Shown: one piece after another, positions 53,191 to 64,000 of the stretch | Numbering within the stretch: position 1 is the stretch's first letter | Layout of the letters: each line of letters starts with the position of its first letter | From: Euphorbia lathyris | Lineage: Eukaryota; Streptophyta; Magnoliopsida; Malpighiales; Euphorbiaceae | Assembly: GCF_963576675.1 (NCBI RefSeq) | Contig: NC_088912.1 | Coordinates: forward strand, 96,625,895-96,689,894 | Reading direction: 5' to 3' | Length of the DNA: 64,000 nt | Position numbers and translations under genes: made by a program | The notes under the pieces: model-generated | What the model saw: the letters and a program-made list of their open reading frames with translations, nothing else | Databases searched by the model: none | What the model was told of the DNA's origin: nothing

Positions 53191-55765
53191 ACAAATGCAA
53201 CAAATCTCTAGTACCAGGCCCTAGGTGCTTGCTTCAAGCCATACAGAGATTTCTGAAGCAGACAAACATAATCATGATGTCGGGGATCACGGAAACCCAA
53301 AGGTTGATGCATATATACTGTTTTAATTGACATCCAATTGACGGATATTCCATTGTTTGGAGAGAGCAATGCTAATAACAGCCCGGATGGTTGTTGGTTT
53401 GACAACAGGACTGAACGTTTCACCATAATCGACACCGGCTAACTATACTGATCCATTACCAACCAAGCGTGCTTTATACCTCTCGAATGATTCGTCTGAT
53501 TTAGTCTTGTGCCTGAAAATCCACCAACTACGAATAACATTAGCATTATTCGGACGGGGTACTAGTACCCACGTTTTATTTTCAATAAGAGCCTCAAATT
53601 CATCAGTCATGGTTTGTGTCCAATTTGGATAACTTAATGCAAGAATTGGTGTTTTAAGAATGGGAGAAATGTGAGTAGGTGCAGAAACAGATAAATTTAG
53701 CATTCGACGGGGCTTGTGTATGCCATGTTTGGCACGGGTGGTCATAGTGTGGTTGTTTGGATTAATCAGGGGATTATTCATTTCTGGGGAAATAGAATTA
53801 GAAGGAATGGATGTTAAGGCAGGGGATGGGATTGTGTTTTGCGATGGGGAAGAGGATGTGGAAGAGACAACAGATGACTCGAAGGAGGAGGAGATGGATG
53901 ATGGGGCAGACTCGAAGGAAAACGCGACGGGAGATGGTGACATAGGCGTTGTCGACGCAACAGGGGCAGGGGACGCGAAGGACTGTGGTGTCGATAATGA
54001 CACGGATGAGACGCGAGGCGACGACTGGATGACGCGGATGGGAGGAGACACTACGACGGGGGACTGCGGTGTTGATGGGGACAGAGTCGAGTTGGAGGAC
54101 TGAGGTGATAAAATAGAAGCATGAAGTAAAGAACTTACGTCTTCCGTGGGAAGTACAGGTATAGAGGCGTTAGGCGCAGAAGTTAAGGAAAATGGGTAAA
54201 CTGATTCATTAAACACGACGTGATGGGATATTATGAATTTATTTGTGGAAGGATTAAAGCATTTATATCCTCTGTGATTCGACGGGTAGCCGAGAAACAC
54301 ACACGGAGAGGATCGAGCTTCAAGTTTATGACGAGATGTGGATGGAATGAGAGGAAAACAAAGGCAACCGAACACATGGAGATGAGAGTAGGTGGGATAT
54401 TTTTGATATAAAATTTTGGTGGGAGAGTTATATCCTAAGACTTTATGAGGGTAAATGTTTAGGAGATATGTTGCAAGGTCAAGTGCATGGTGCCACAATT
54501 TATATGGAATGGATGCATGGTTCATGACGGTGCGGATGACATTATTAATGGTTAGGATTGTGCGTTTGGATTTACTGTTTTGAGGTGATGTGTATGGGTA
54601 GGAAAAACGAAATTGGATTCCATGTTCATTGCAAAATTGACGAAAGGATTGATTGTTAAATTCTCCTCCGTTGCCACATTGGAAAACTTTAATTTTTCGC
54701 TCAAATTGGGTTTGAACGTATGAACTGAAGGTGAGAAAGACAGAAAATACTTGTGATTTATTAGCTAATGGAAACGTCCACAAGAAGTTGGTATAGCTGT
54801 CAAGGAATAATACATAATATCTATGACCACAAGAGCTTAAAGTAGGAGAAGTCCAGATATCACTATGGATTAAATCAAATGGCATACATGCAACATTATA
54901 CGAGGATTGAAACTGTAATTTGACCTGTTTTCCATTAATGCAAGAAGAACAAACAGAAATATCCTTAACCCTATTACAAGAAATAAGATTTTTATTCTGC
55001 AGGACACTCAGTATAGGAGGTCCTGGATGACCTAAACGACTATGCCAGACATCGAAGGACAACACAGTAAACGCAGACTGAGGGGATGACAACACGGAAG
55101 GACTAGATGTGACTGGATAGAGGTCCCCTTTACTGTTACATCTCATGATAGGAGTTCCCGTCTGTATATCCTTCACAGAAAAATCCAAAGGATCAAATTC
55201 AACAGAAACATGGTTATCTTTAGTAAACTTACGGACGGAAATAAGATTTTTGATGAGTTGTGGAGCATGTAAGACATCATTTAATTTTAAGGGATAATGT
55301 TTGGTGTCTAAATGCGTATTGCCAAATCCACAAATTGGAACACAAGTACCATTACCAACTATATTGCCATTGAAGCTCGAATTAAAATAGGACGTAAGTG
55401 TACCTTTTTGAGCTGTCATATGAGATGTTGCACCGGTGTCCATATGCCATTGATCAGGAGGTGGTGTGATTGACATGGTGTGCATGGCTTCAACAATGTC
55501 TGTTGGAACATATGATGGGGAGACCATATTAACATGCGCTTGATGTGTGTTTAGACATGGACCAAGGATGCCAGATTGAGAGCTCGATGGGCCTGATGAG
55601 TACTATAGCTGCCAATTGGTTGTCGGGAAGGGGCAGGGTGGAGTGGCCCATTGTTGTTGAGGTGCCCATGGGTATTGAGGAGCCCAGGGCATGTAGGCAG
55701 TAGGGCGGTAGCCCGAGTGAGCAGGGGGATAGCGTCCTCCACGGCCGCGATAATTGCGACCGTAC
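53191..55765 (-). pseudogene. pol: Copia element B: gag end, PR, integrase and first part of RT (5' half)
   Basis: On minus from 55765: a Gly/Arg/Pro-rich gag C-terminus (YRGRGGRYPPAHSGYRP), a break near 55528, then a frame from 55527 with WHMDTGATSHMT (protease), SRLGHPGPPILSVLQNKNLI (GAG-pre-integrase) and integrase. Integrase keeps the first Asp (LIHSDIWTS), but the second lies in QCGNGGEF (Asp to Gly) and the Glu motif reads NSKSKRTI (Glu to Lys), so the catalytic triad is lost. A Ser/Pro-rich linker and RT (WTQTMTDEFEALIENKTWVL) follow to a CAG-to-TAG stop at 53443. RT goes on in the next piece with a small deletion before [20 protein letters not shown], ending LKQAPRAWY and a stop. At 53190 element A interrupts. 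The RT resumes at 24048. Confidence 0.9.
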
Positions 55766-57234
55766 TGTTGAAACACCTTTCCACAAGATTTTGATTTGAC
55801 AAAATCATTTAAGTTTAATCCATGATTAAGAAACAATTAAAGGTAAGTGCTTTGATTTAATTGTACTGATCAGTTTGTTCAATGTTGAGTATAAACTTAA
55901 ATACAAAAAGATATAAAAAGTAAGACAGGACAAAGTCAGCATGAGATCAAAGAACAAGCTGAGTAGAATCGAACTCAGCATCAAAAAGTAGAAGTCCGAA
56001 GTTCAAGCTATTCAACAAAGCTGAATGGAATGGAACTCAGCATCAGAAGCCCTCTCAAAGATTGTCTTGCTGAACGAAGCTGACTAAACGAGAACTCAGC
56101 ATGGAAGTTGACAATAAACGAAGACAACGAATAACAAGGTAGAAGCTGAGTAATTTCCAGGACAGCATGAGAGATCCGTTCACTAGAAGACAAGTTCTGC
56201 AAACCTTCTGCACCAATAATTGAATCCTCGGAATTACGCAAGAAGACACATTCCGAGATGCATGGGTCAACAGATTATTGCTAAAAGACAACTGCCATAA
56301 AAGACAACGTCTGCAGGAAAAAGACAAGCCTGACATCTGAAGAAATCAGAGGATAGGATTGGCCTGCAAAACCTGAAGCTATCCAGAAGTTGTCTCCTAA
56401 AAGAGCCATTTTGGACTTAACGGCTAAATCATTTCAAATGATCCAACTCCAGATCTTCTTCTATATAAAGACAATCAAAATCCTTGGATCATTGCCGAAG
56501 TACAAAAAGAAAAATACAAGAGAGAAAAATCCAAGTTCAAAGCACTTAAAAACAAGAAAGAGATCTTACACCCATTTTCTATTCCTGTGTAAATGCTAGA
56601 TCGATTGTCTGTAATCATCTAAAGTGTTCTTCATTTGAAAAAGAACAAATTGTATCAATCGTGATATTGAGAGTGTTGTGCTGAGTGTTTGGTTGTAAAC
56701 ATTCAGTGGTAGAGAAATCTAAGTACTGGGTTGTGGTGCTTAGTAGGAGTTGAGTAGAAGAATAGAGGACGGTACTCTTGCATATTCAACTGCCTTGTAA
56801 ACGGTTTGTGCTCTACCTTTAAAGAGCTCAGTATTGGATTCCAAAAGCCCGGAGGGATTCTGGGGACTGGACGTAGGCAGAGAGGCCGAACCAGGATAAG
56901 TAATACTGAGTAATTTCTATCTCTCTCAATATATATATATGTGCATGTGTTGTCTGTTGAATTTACTCAGCATATAAATTATTTAAGCTGATACTGAGTA
57001 AATCAGAGTGCTGAGTTGGAAGCTGACCACATATTGTGTCAATTCCCAACTCACAAGTAAAACAGCCTTAGTCAACATCTGACCAAAGCTATCTTACAGT
57101 AAGATCGGCCGTGCTAACCAAAGGCTGAGTTAACGAACTCATCAAAATTAAGAAGTCAGCCTAATTAATTAACAAAAAAAGTCACATTAGTTCCTAACCC
57201 CCCCCCCCTTGGAACTAATCACACGAGACCAAAA
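55766..57234 (+). repeat. 5' LTR of SIRE-like copia element C
   Basis: 1469 bp, starting TGTTGAAACACCTTTCC, homologous to the reverse of A's LTRs but clearly diverged. TATATAAA at 56462-56469 is the likely promoter. The expected terminal CA appears mutated (ACCAAAA before AGTGGTATC). The flanking 5 bp CGTAC (55761-55765) is the expected left target copy; the right one lies outside the window. Confidence 0.88.
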
Positions 57235-57236
57235 AG

Positions 57237-57248
57237 TGGTATCAGAGC
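57237..57248 (+). promoter_or_regulatory. Primer binding site of element C (initiator Met tRNA)
   Basis: TGGTATCAGAGC, two bases after the LTR, as in element A. Confidence 0.95.
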
Positions 57249-57296
57249 CTAAGCTCACTACTCTAAGATATAACTATCTTGAGCAGATCCCCATAA

Positions 57297-59087
57297 ATGG
57301 CTGAGAACAGCACTCGTTTCCTTCCAGGGAACCAAACAACACAGATACTCCCTGCGGGGCTATCTATTAGTCGGCCTCCCCTATTCTTTGGGTCTAATTA
57401 TACATTCTGGAAGAATAGGATGAAAAACTTTATTCAAGCCATAAACATGAGTGCATGGCTTGCAATTGTTCAAGGTCCACATGTGCCATATAAAACTGTT
57501 AACAATGAAAAAGTTGTTAAGAGCGAAGCTGAGTGGTCAGAGGATGACCTTAAAAAATTGCAAAATAATGCTTCGGCTATAAATATGCTTCACTGTGCTT
57601 TAGATGCTGCAGAATACAATAAGATTTCAGGTTGTGAGTCAGCACATGAGATTTGGAAGAAGCTCGAGGTGACCTATGGAGGCACAAGCAAGGTCAAAGA
57701 GTCAAATGTGAATCAACACATGAGATTGTATGAGCTGTTCGAAATGAACGACAACGAGGACATCTCCAGCATGAATGCTAGATTCACCAACATTATAAAT
57801 GAGCTAAAAATACTCGGCAAGAACTTTACCGAAGAAGAACTGGTGAAGAAAATCTTGAGAAGTCTGCCCAAGAGCTGGCAAGCAAAGAAAACAGCTGTAG
57901 AAGAAGCTCAGGACTTGACTACCTACAAATATGATGAGCTGATCAGATCCTTGCTGACCCATGAGATCTCTATGAAAAACTTTGAAGCTAAAGAAAAATC
58001 CGAAGATAAGAAACAGAAATCACTAGTGATGAAAGCTGACTCCACAGAAGCTGAGTCAACTGGTGATGAGGAAATGGCTATGTTCACTAGAAAGATGAAG
58101 AAGTTGTTCAGAAGAAATGACAGAAACAGCAAACGGCCATACAAAAGAGGTGATAGGTACAAAGCTGAGTCCAGTGACAACAGATATAAGAAAGACAGCT
58201 CCAAACCTGTCACTTGCTTCGAGTGTCACCAAACTGGGCATATTAAGTCAAGCTGCCCTAATCTGAAGAAAGAAAAGAAGGGAAGCAAAAAGGCAATGGT
58301 GGCCACATGGAGCGACAGTGATGAGTCAACCTCATCTGAACCTGAGCAAAATGAAACTACCAATATATGTTTCATGGCAGATGATGGAGCTGACCAATCT
58401 CAATCTGAGCAAGCTGACCTCTCTGATGAAACTGACCAGGAGGATCACAACAATGAGGTAACATCTTTACTCTTGCTTAGAAATGAGATGGTAAATGCCC
58501 TGAGTGATTTATACACACTAACCAAGAAATGTAACAAGAAAATAAAATCACTCAGCAGGCGATGTGACGAGATTGAAGAGGTCAAGCTGAGTGACCTCCG
58601 ATATCTCCTCCAAGACAATTCAGACTTACATAGCAACATGCAAATAATACATAAGTTTGTCACGGAGGTCCAATCTGAGTCAAAGAAACTAAGAAAGGAC
58701 GTTACAACCTTACAGAGTCAAGTAAAAGGCTCAAATAGAAATAAATCCCATGTTGAGTACGCAAGTATTAATCAGCATAAATAGCTCACTCAATGTGACT
58801 GTTGTGGAAAAAGGGGACACACAAAAGATGTGTGTTGGTTCAACAAGCGGATTGTCCAATGTGACTTCTGCGGAAGAAAATGACATACCACTGAGGTATG
58901 TTGGCATGCTCAGCATAACAATGCTGACCACACTCAGCATCACCCTCAAAGGGTAACTTATTGTGACTTCTGTGGTAAGAATGGCCACACTATAAAAGTA
59001 TGTCGTCACAAACTAAAATGTGACTTTGCACCTGTTTATACTAACAAGAAAGGACCCAAAAAGAATTGGGTACCTAAAGAAGAATAG
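57297..59087 (+). pseudogene. gag: Gag of SIRE-like copia element C
   Basis: ATG 57297; 495 codons open to a TAG at 58782-58784 (CAG to TAG compared with element A). The same frame continues with a second stop TGA at 58881-58883 inside a zinc knuckle, then to the TAG at 59085-59087. Domains are as in A: copia gag with RPPLFFGSNYTFWKNRMKNF, knuckle CFECHQTGHIKSSC, an acidic stretch, a coiled-coil-like region (58480-58730), and knuckles CDCCGKRGHTKDVC, CDFCGRK-broken and CDFCGKNGHTIKVC. Two nonsense changes separate it from an open gag. The terminal TAG TTT AAA is shared with A. Confidence 0.9.
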
Positions 59088-59093
59088 TTTAAA

Positions 59094-62000
59094 ATGCAGG
59101 TCAGCTTGACATGCGTGGAGAAGTCAAAACTTTGGTACATAGACAGCGCATGCTCAAGGCACATGACGGGTGATGAAACACAATTCATCACACTAGAGCT
59201 TAAACGAGGTGGAAGTGTAAGCTTTGGAGATAATAAGAAGGGTAAGATAGTCGGCTCAGGTACTATCGGAGGTAACCCAACTATTGAGTTAGTCTCCTTA
59301 GTTAAAGGTCTCAAATACAATCTGCTGAGTGTAGCTCAGCTTTGCAAGAGCGGCAGAAAGGTTGTATTTGATGATACTAAGTGTCAAATACTCGAGGGAA
59401 ATACAAATGAATTAATTTTAACTGCCCCTCGTGTAGACAATGTATAATGCTAAGTTTAGAAAAACAGTTTTCTAAAAACATATGCTTAGTGTCTAAAGAG
59501 GATAACTCCTGGCTATGGCATAGAAGACTTGGGCATGTCAGCATGGACCTTCTTGCCAAATTAGCTAGAAAGCAATTAGTTGAGGGATTACCCAAATTAA
59601 AATTTGAAAAAGATCAATTGTGTAAAGCTTGTCAGCAAGGCATACAAACTAAAAAGTCATTTCAAAGTAAACATATTGTCTCAACCAAGAGACCATTGGA
59701 ATTACTACACTTGGATCTTTTCGGACCTATCCAGCCACTCAGCTTGGGAGGTAAGAAATTTTCCTTGGTCATTGTAGACGATTTCTCTCGGTACACTTGG
59801 ATAATCTTGCTGAGTAGCAAGGATGAAACATTTGAGATGTTTACCACATTGATTAAAAAGCTTGAAATTGACAAAGACCTAAAAGTAGCGCATATTAGAA
59901 GCGACAATGGTGGAGAATTAAAAAACCAACAGTTTGATGAATTCTGTGAAACCAGTGGTATTGACCACAATTTCTCTGCTCCTAGAACACCTCAACAGAA
60001 TGGGGTTGTTGAAAGGAAGAACAGAACAATTGTCGAAATTGCTAGAACCATGCTGAGTGAAAATAGGCTTCCAAAGTATTTCTGGGGTGAAGCTGTCCAA
60101 ACAGCATGCTATGTTCTCAATAGGGCTTTAGTTAGACCTATTCTTAAGAAAACTCCATATGAACTTTGGAAAGGACGAAAGCCCAACATTGGCTACTTTC
60201 GTGCCTTTGGATGTAAATGTTACATACTCAACACAAAAGACAATCTGGCTAAATTTGATCCCAAAGCTGACGAAGCGATCTTTTTAGGGTACTCAACAAA
60301 CAGTAAAGCATATAGAATCTATAATAAAAGAACTCAAGTTGTAGAAGAGTCAGTCCATGTGGAATTCGATGAAACTGACCCTGCAGGAAAGTCAACTCAG
60401 CTCGATGAAGATGAAATAAGCTCAGCTTCCGCTAACCAAAATGGAGCCTCTGAGTCATCAATACAAGGGCTGACCAAAGGTAAGCAAGAGATGGAAATAA
60501 CCTTTGCTGACCAATCTATTCCTGCAGAGATTGTAGAAACACCTGTTCCAAACAACTCAGCATTACCCAAGGAAATAAAAATTCCAAGAGGACACTCAGA
60601 GAAATCCATTCTTGATGCTGCTGACAACAAGTTGATGACAAGAGATCAGCTTAGGAAGTTCCTCAGCAATGTCGCCTTCGTCTCAATGCATGAGCCAAAG
60701 AACTTTGTTGATGCTGAGCACGATGAATATTGGATCAATGCTATGCAAGAAGAGCTTGATCAATTCACCAGGAATGAGGTATGGGATTTAGTACCTAAGC
60801 CCAGAAATCAAAAGCCCATAGGAACTAAGTGGGTCTTTAGAAACAAACTAGATGAGCATGGAAATGTAGTCAGAAACAAAGCTCGACTTGTAGCCCAAGG
60901 CTATAGTCAGCAAGAGGGTATTGACTATGGTGAAAATTTTGCACCAGTTGCTAGGCTAGAAGCTATACGTATATTGTGTGCCTATGCCAGTTTTATGAAC
61001 TTTAAATTATACCAAATGGATGTTAAGAGTGCATTTCTTAATGGCTTTATAAACGAAGAGGTATACGTTAATCAACCTCCTGGGTTTGAAGATCCAAAAT
61101 TTCCAAACCATGTTTATAAACTCAAGAAGGCCCTGTATGGCCTGAAGCAAGCTCCGAGAGCTTGGTACGAGAGGTTGACCAACTTCTTGCTGACCAGGAA
61201 CTATGTCAGAGGAAAAGCTGACACAACCTTGTTCATTAAGAAAAAGGGTAAACATACCCTACTTGCACAAATTTATGTAGATGATATAATATTTGGTGCT
61301 ACTGACGAATCATTGTGTAAAGAATTTAGCAAACAGATGCAAACTGAGTTCGAGATGTCCATGATGGGTGAACTCAACTTCTTCCTTGGACTTCAAATTA
61401 AGCAAGGTAAGAATGGCATCTTTATAAGTCAGTCCAAGTACACCAAAGAGATGTTAAAGAAATTTGATATGGAAGATTGCAAGCCCATATCAACCCCAAT
61501 GGGTACTTATACTGTCCTATGCAAAGATGAGAAAAGTAAGTCAGTAGATAGCAAGTTATATCGAGGTATGATAGGCTCTTTACTTTATCTCACTGCTAGT
61601 GGACCTGATATCCAGTACTCAGTATGTTATTGTGCAAGATATCAAGCTGACCCCAGGGAATCTCACCTTATAGCTGTCAAAAGAATTTTTAGATATTTGC
61701 AGAGCTCAGTTGATGCAGGTTTATGGTATCCAACCTCAAATGACTTCACACTCATTGGGGGTAAATTACATCAATGGTACCTGAACTTTACATGGTTTAC
61801 ACTTTGGTACCTATATTACATTTTATCTCAAAAATATACCTGAAGTAACTATGACCGGAAAATTTAGTATATTTTACCGGTTAATGACCGGTCAACGCGA
61901 GTTTCATGAATTAATTACATCAATGGTACCTAAACTTTACCATAATTCACACTTCAGTACCTCGATTTTATTTTATCCTAAAACCATAACACAAGTAAAG

Positions 62001-62931
62001 GTGACTGAAAAATTTAGTTCATTTGATCGGTTAGTGAGCGGGTAATGTGAACTAAACATTGGGACCCACCATACACTCAATTAACATAAAATTACAATAC
62101 AATATTGTAATTTTATGTTAATTGAGTGTATGATGTGTCTCAATTTTTAATTTAAAATGGTCAAATTTGTGTTGATCGATAACTAATCGATCAAATGTAC
62201 TAAAATATTGAGTCATCTTTACTTGAGGTGTATTTTTTGGACACAATGAAATCTAGGTACCAAAGTGTGAATTAGGGTAAAGTTCAGATACCATCAGTAT
62301 AATTTACTAGTCAAAGTCGCATTTACCGGCCATTGACCGGTAAAAATACTAAATTGTCCAGTCATCGTTACTTCAGGTATATTTTTGAGACAAAATGTAA
62401 TTTAGGTACCAAAGTGTGAATTAGGGTAAAGTTCAGATACCATTGATGTAATTTACTCCACTCATTGGATACACTGATGCTGACTATGGACGAGATAAAC
62501 TAGAACGTAAGAGCACTTCGGGAGGATGTCATTTCCTTGGAAGCTGTCTAGTATCTTGGTTCAGTAAGAAGCAATCATCCGTAGCCCTGTCTACAACTGA
62601 AGCTGAGTACGTAGCTGTTGGAAGCTGTGTTGCTCAAGTCCTATGGATAAAGCAACAGCTTAAGGATTATGGAGTAAAAACCGAAACAATAGAGATCAAA
62701 TGTGACAACAAGAGTGCCATTGATCTATCCAAGAATCCAATCCAACACAGCAGGATGAAGCATGTCAGCATAAGGCATCACTTCATCAGAGATCACGTAC
62801 TGAAGGGTGAGATCAAGCTGACCTATGTGCCAACAGATGAACAGATTGCAGATATCTTCACCAAGCCATTGGCTCGTGAACAATTCAACATACTAAGGGA
62901 AGCTATCGGTATGTCTAATCCTCCTCAATAA
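59094..62931 (+). pseudogene. pol: Pol of SIRE-like copia element C, split by MITE G
   Basis: Protease (WYIDSACSRHMTGD) from 59094. A 1-bp deletion at about 59444 shifts the frame (DNV-stop), after which 59447 onward is open. It includes GAG-pre-integrase, integrase with [14 protein letters not shown] and [12 protein letters not shown] with [31 protein letters not shown] and [10 protein letters not shown], and RNase H up to SNDFTLIG at 61758. MITE G occupies 61759-62459 and the 9-bp duplication 62460-62468. RNase H resumes with GYTDADYGRD, STTEAEYVAVG, CDNKSAIDLSKNP and ADIFTKPL, and ends at the TAA 62929-62931. Apart from G and the single-base deletion, no other break was seen. Confidence 0.92.
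61759..62459. mobile_element. Palindromic Mutator-like MITE G with 9-bp TSD
   Basis: 701 bp, flanked by ACTCATTGG at 61750-61758 and 62460-62468. The left end is GGGTAAATTACATCAATGGT and the right end reversed is GGAGTAAATTACATCAATGG. The inverted homology extends over the whole element to a centre at about 62109, where ATAAAATTACAATA pairs with TATTGTAATTTTAT. Each arm is itself two related units of about 165-180 bp (ATTACATCAATGGTACC recurs at 61766 and 61918; the mirror copies lie in the right arm). The 9-bp duplication and the GGGTAAATTACA-type end fit Mutator-like elements. No transposase. Confidence 0.88.
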
Positions 62932-63504
62932 TTCTATGTGAAAAATTGAATGTTGAGTGATTGCCATGCTGAGTGAATTCAAAATTAGTAAATACTACAT
63001 ACTGAGCTTAAAATGTAGAAAATCACTTTATGCTGAGTTAATGTACATGTTGAGTGATTATCCTGAGTAGATACACGTGCTGAGTGAATCACCCTATGCT
63101 GAGTAGATATACATGCTGAGTGATTATCCTATGCTAAGTTACTAAGAGATAAGAAATTCATCTACGTAGAACTAGGTACTCAGTATCACAAACGCTTCAC
63201 ATTCTAGCAAAACTGAGTTAAAGTCCATTTGCACCATTAAATGCTAACACGTGTAATAAATAGCACCTAGGATAATGTAAGCAATAATGGCAAAACCCAT
63301 GCGCCGAACGTGTCATAAATGACAGAATCTCTGTCGATTGAACGTCCCAAGATAAAACGGCTAGCTCAACGAATAGGATCGATGTAAATCTCTATAAATA
63401 GTGGAAGATTTCCCACTTAATCCTCTTTACGCTTAAATCTTTTGGCATTCGAATCTTTCTCTCTCTCTAAATTTCAAAATCCCTTGAAAATCTCTGAGAA
63501 GAAA
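62932..63504 (+). promoter_or_regulatory. Element C: spacer with repeat words and putative promoter of the third ORF
   Basis: 62935-63160 contains many TGCTGAGT words (for example GTAGATACACGTGCTGAGTG, then TAGATATACATGCTGAGTGA), the mirror of the array in element A. TATAAATA at 63393-63400, within CTCTATAAATAGTGGAAG, lies 105 bp before the ATG at 63505. The matching context in element A argues for a real promoter. Confidence 0.5.
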
Positions 63505-64000
63505 ATGTCGAACCCTCAGAATATCTCCGGTGGTGATTCCGGCAAACATCACACCGATGAAAATCCCAAATCTCCATCTCAGCTTAACCAAACTCCGAAC
63601 AAAAACCCTCAAGCTGACCTAGCGAGCTCTTCAACGAAGAAGAAGGCTGTGGAGACAAATGAAAAATTCTTCATCAAAGTATACCCAAGTGTGAAGAATC
63701 ATGAAGTTCTTCGATGTAGGTGGTTCTCCCCTAGCTTCATAACACATGAGCAACCATTTTGTGAATGGATTACGAAAAACGGATGGACTGGACTCTTTTC
63801 GCTTCCGGGAAAAGCCTACCCCAGGTTAGTGCGTGAATTCTACTCCAACCTATGTGTTAATGGAAGCGATGCTGACCACCTTGTCACTCACGTTATGGGT
63901 AAGAAACTCACCATTACCCCGTCCTATCTAGCAACATTGCTAAATCTTCCAAACACCGGAAAGGAATTCAGAACCACAAAGGAAAGGCTGGATCACGTAG
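63505..64000 (+). CDS. Third ORF of SIRE-like element C (open to the window edge)
   Basis: ATG 63505 (MSNPQNISGG), 165 codons open to the end of the window. A polar N-terminus is followed by the domain shared with element A: CRWFSPSFITHEQPFCEWIT, GWTGLFSLPGKAYPRLVREF, and after GKKLTIT the motif PSYLATLLNLPNTGKEF. At the position where A has its TAG, C has AAG (Lys), so the stop in A is a mutation of that copy. The domain resembles the 'putative plant transposon protein' (Transposase_32) family. Role unknown. The codons continue past 64000. Confidence 0.8.
   Translation, partial: MSNPQNISGGDSGKHHTDENPKSPSQLNQTPNKNPQADLASSSTKKKAVETNEKFFIKVYPSVKNHEVLRCRWFSPSFITHEQPFCEWITKNGWTGLFSLPGKAYPRLVREFYSNLCVNGSDADHLVTHVMGKKLTITPSYLATLLNLPNTGKEFRTTKERLDHV

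Noticed and set aside
53714..54103. Asp/Gly-rich open frame on plus
   Set aside because: Antisense shadow of the Ser/Pro-rich linker in element B's pol.

Overview
The window is plant nuclear DNA, almost certainly from a eudicot. It is AT-rich and intron-poor, and is filled with Ty1-copia and Ty3-gypsy LTR retrotransposons, L1-type LINE tails and MITEs of the hAT, Tourist, Emigrant and Mutator types. The only host-like sequences are decayed fragments of plant gene families: organellar mTERF proteins, an HSA32/phosphosulfolactate-synthase-like protein and an LRR receptor-like protein. I cannot name the species. I see no intact host gene, no tRNA or rRNA gene and no CRISPR array.

Positions 1-22832 are a graveyard of tandem mTERF-like pseudogenes: 1-804 on minus, then 9508-9925, 12231-12365, 12796-12871, 15041-15200 and 21960-22832 on plus. 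They are embedded in duplicated flanking DNA: a roughly 0.8-1 kb duplication upstream of the second copy, and a 1.8 kb segment at 9853-11671 repeated at 12796-14581. Small transposons are scattered through this part. The clearest are a hAT MITE with an 8-bp target duplication (3279-3708), an Emigrant/pogo-like element (19004-20379) carrying a LINE tail flanked by direct repeats of about 330 bp, and a Tourist-like MITE (21584-21895).

Positions 22833-64000 are one nested insertion complex that can be read like strata. The last mTERF pseudogene is broken by copia element B (minus strand, 22833 to beyond the window). B's reverse transcriptase is split by the large SIRE/Maximus-like copia element A (minus, 24049-53190). 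A in turn contains a nearly intact Tat-lineage gypsy element D (plus, 25770-35417, TSD GTATT). A's 5' LTR contains a non-autonomous Tat derivative E (minus, 44202-51020, TSD CTGGC/CTGAC) and a Mutator-like MITE F (51169-52061). B's gag is separately interrupted by a second SIRE-like element C (plus, 55766 to beyond 64000), whose RNase H is split by a 701-bp palindromic Mutator-like element G (61759-62459, 9-bp TSD ACTCATTGG).

The extra genes carried by the retrotransposons are the most interesting content. D carries an antisense gene (34686 down to 32583) with recognisable GT-AG introns, resembling the 'putative gypsy type transposon' family. A and C carry a third ORF downstream of pol, preceded in both copies by a TATA box about 100 bp upstream, which suggests its own promoter. 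The gag-pol junctions of D, A and C are single in-frame stop codons. E has nearly identical LTRs but scrambled, decayed pol fragments and an array of hairpin-forming repeats, so it probably moved recently using proteins from another element.
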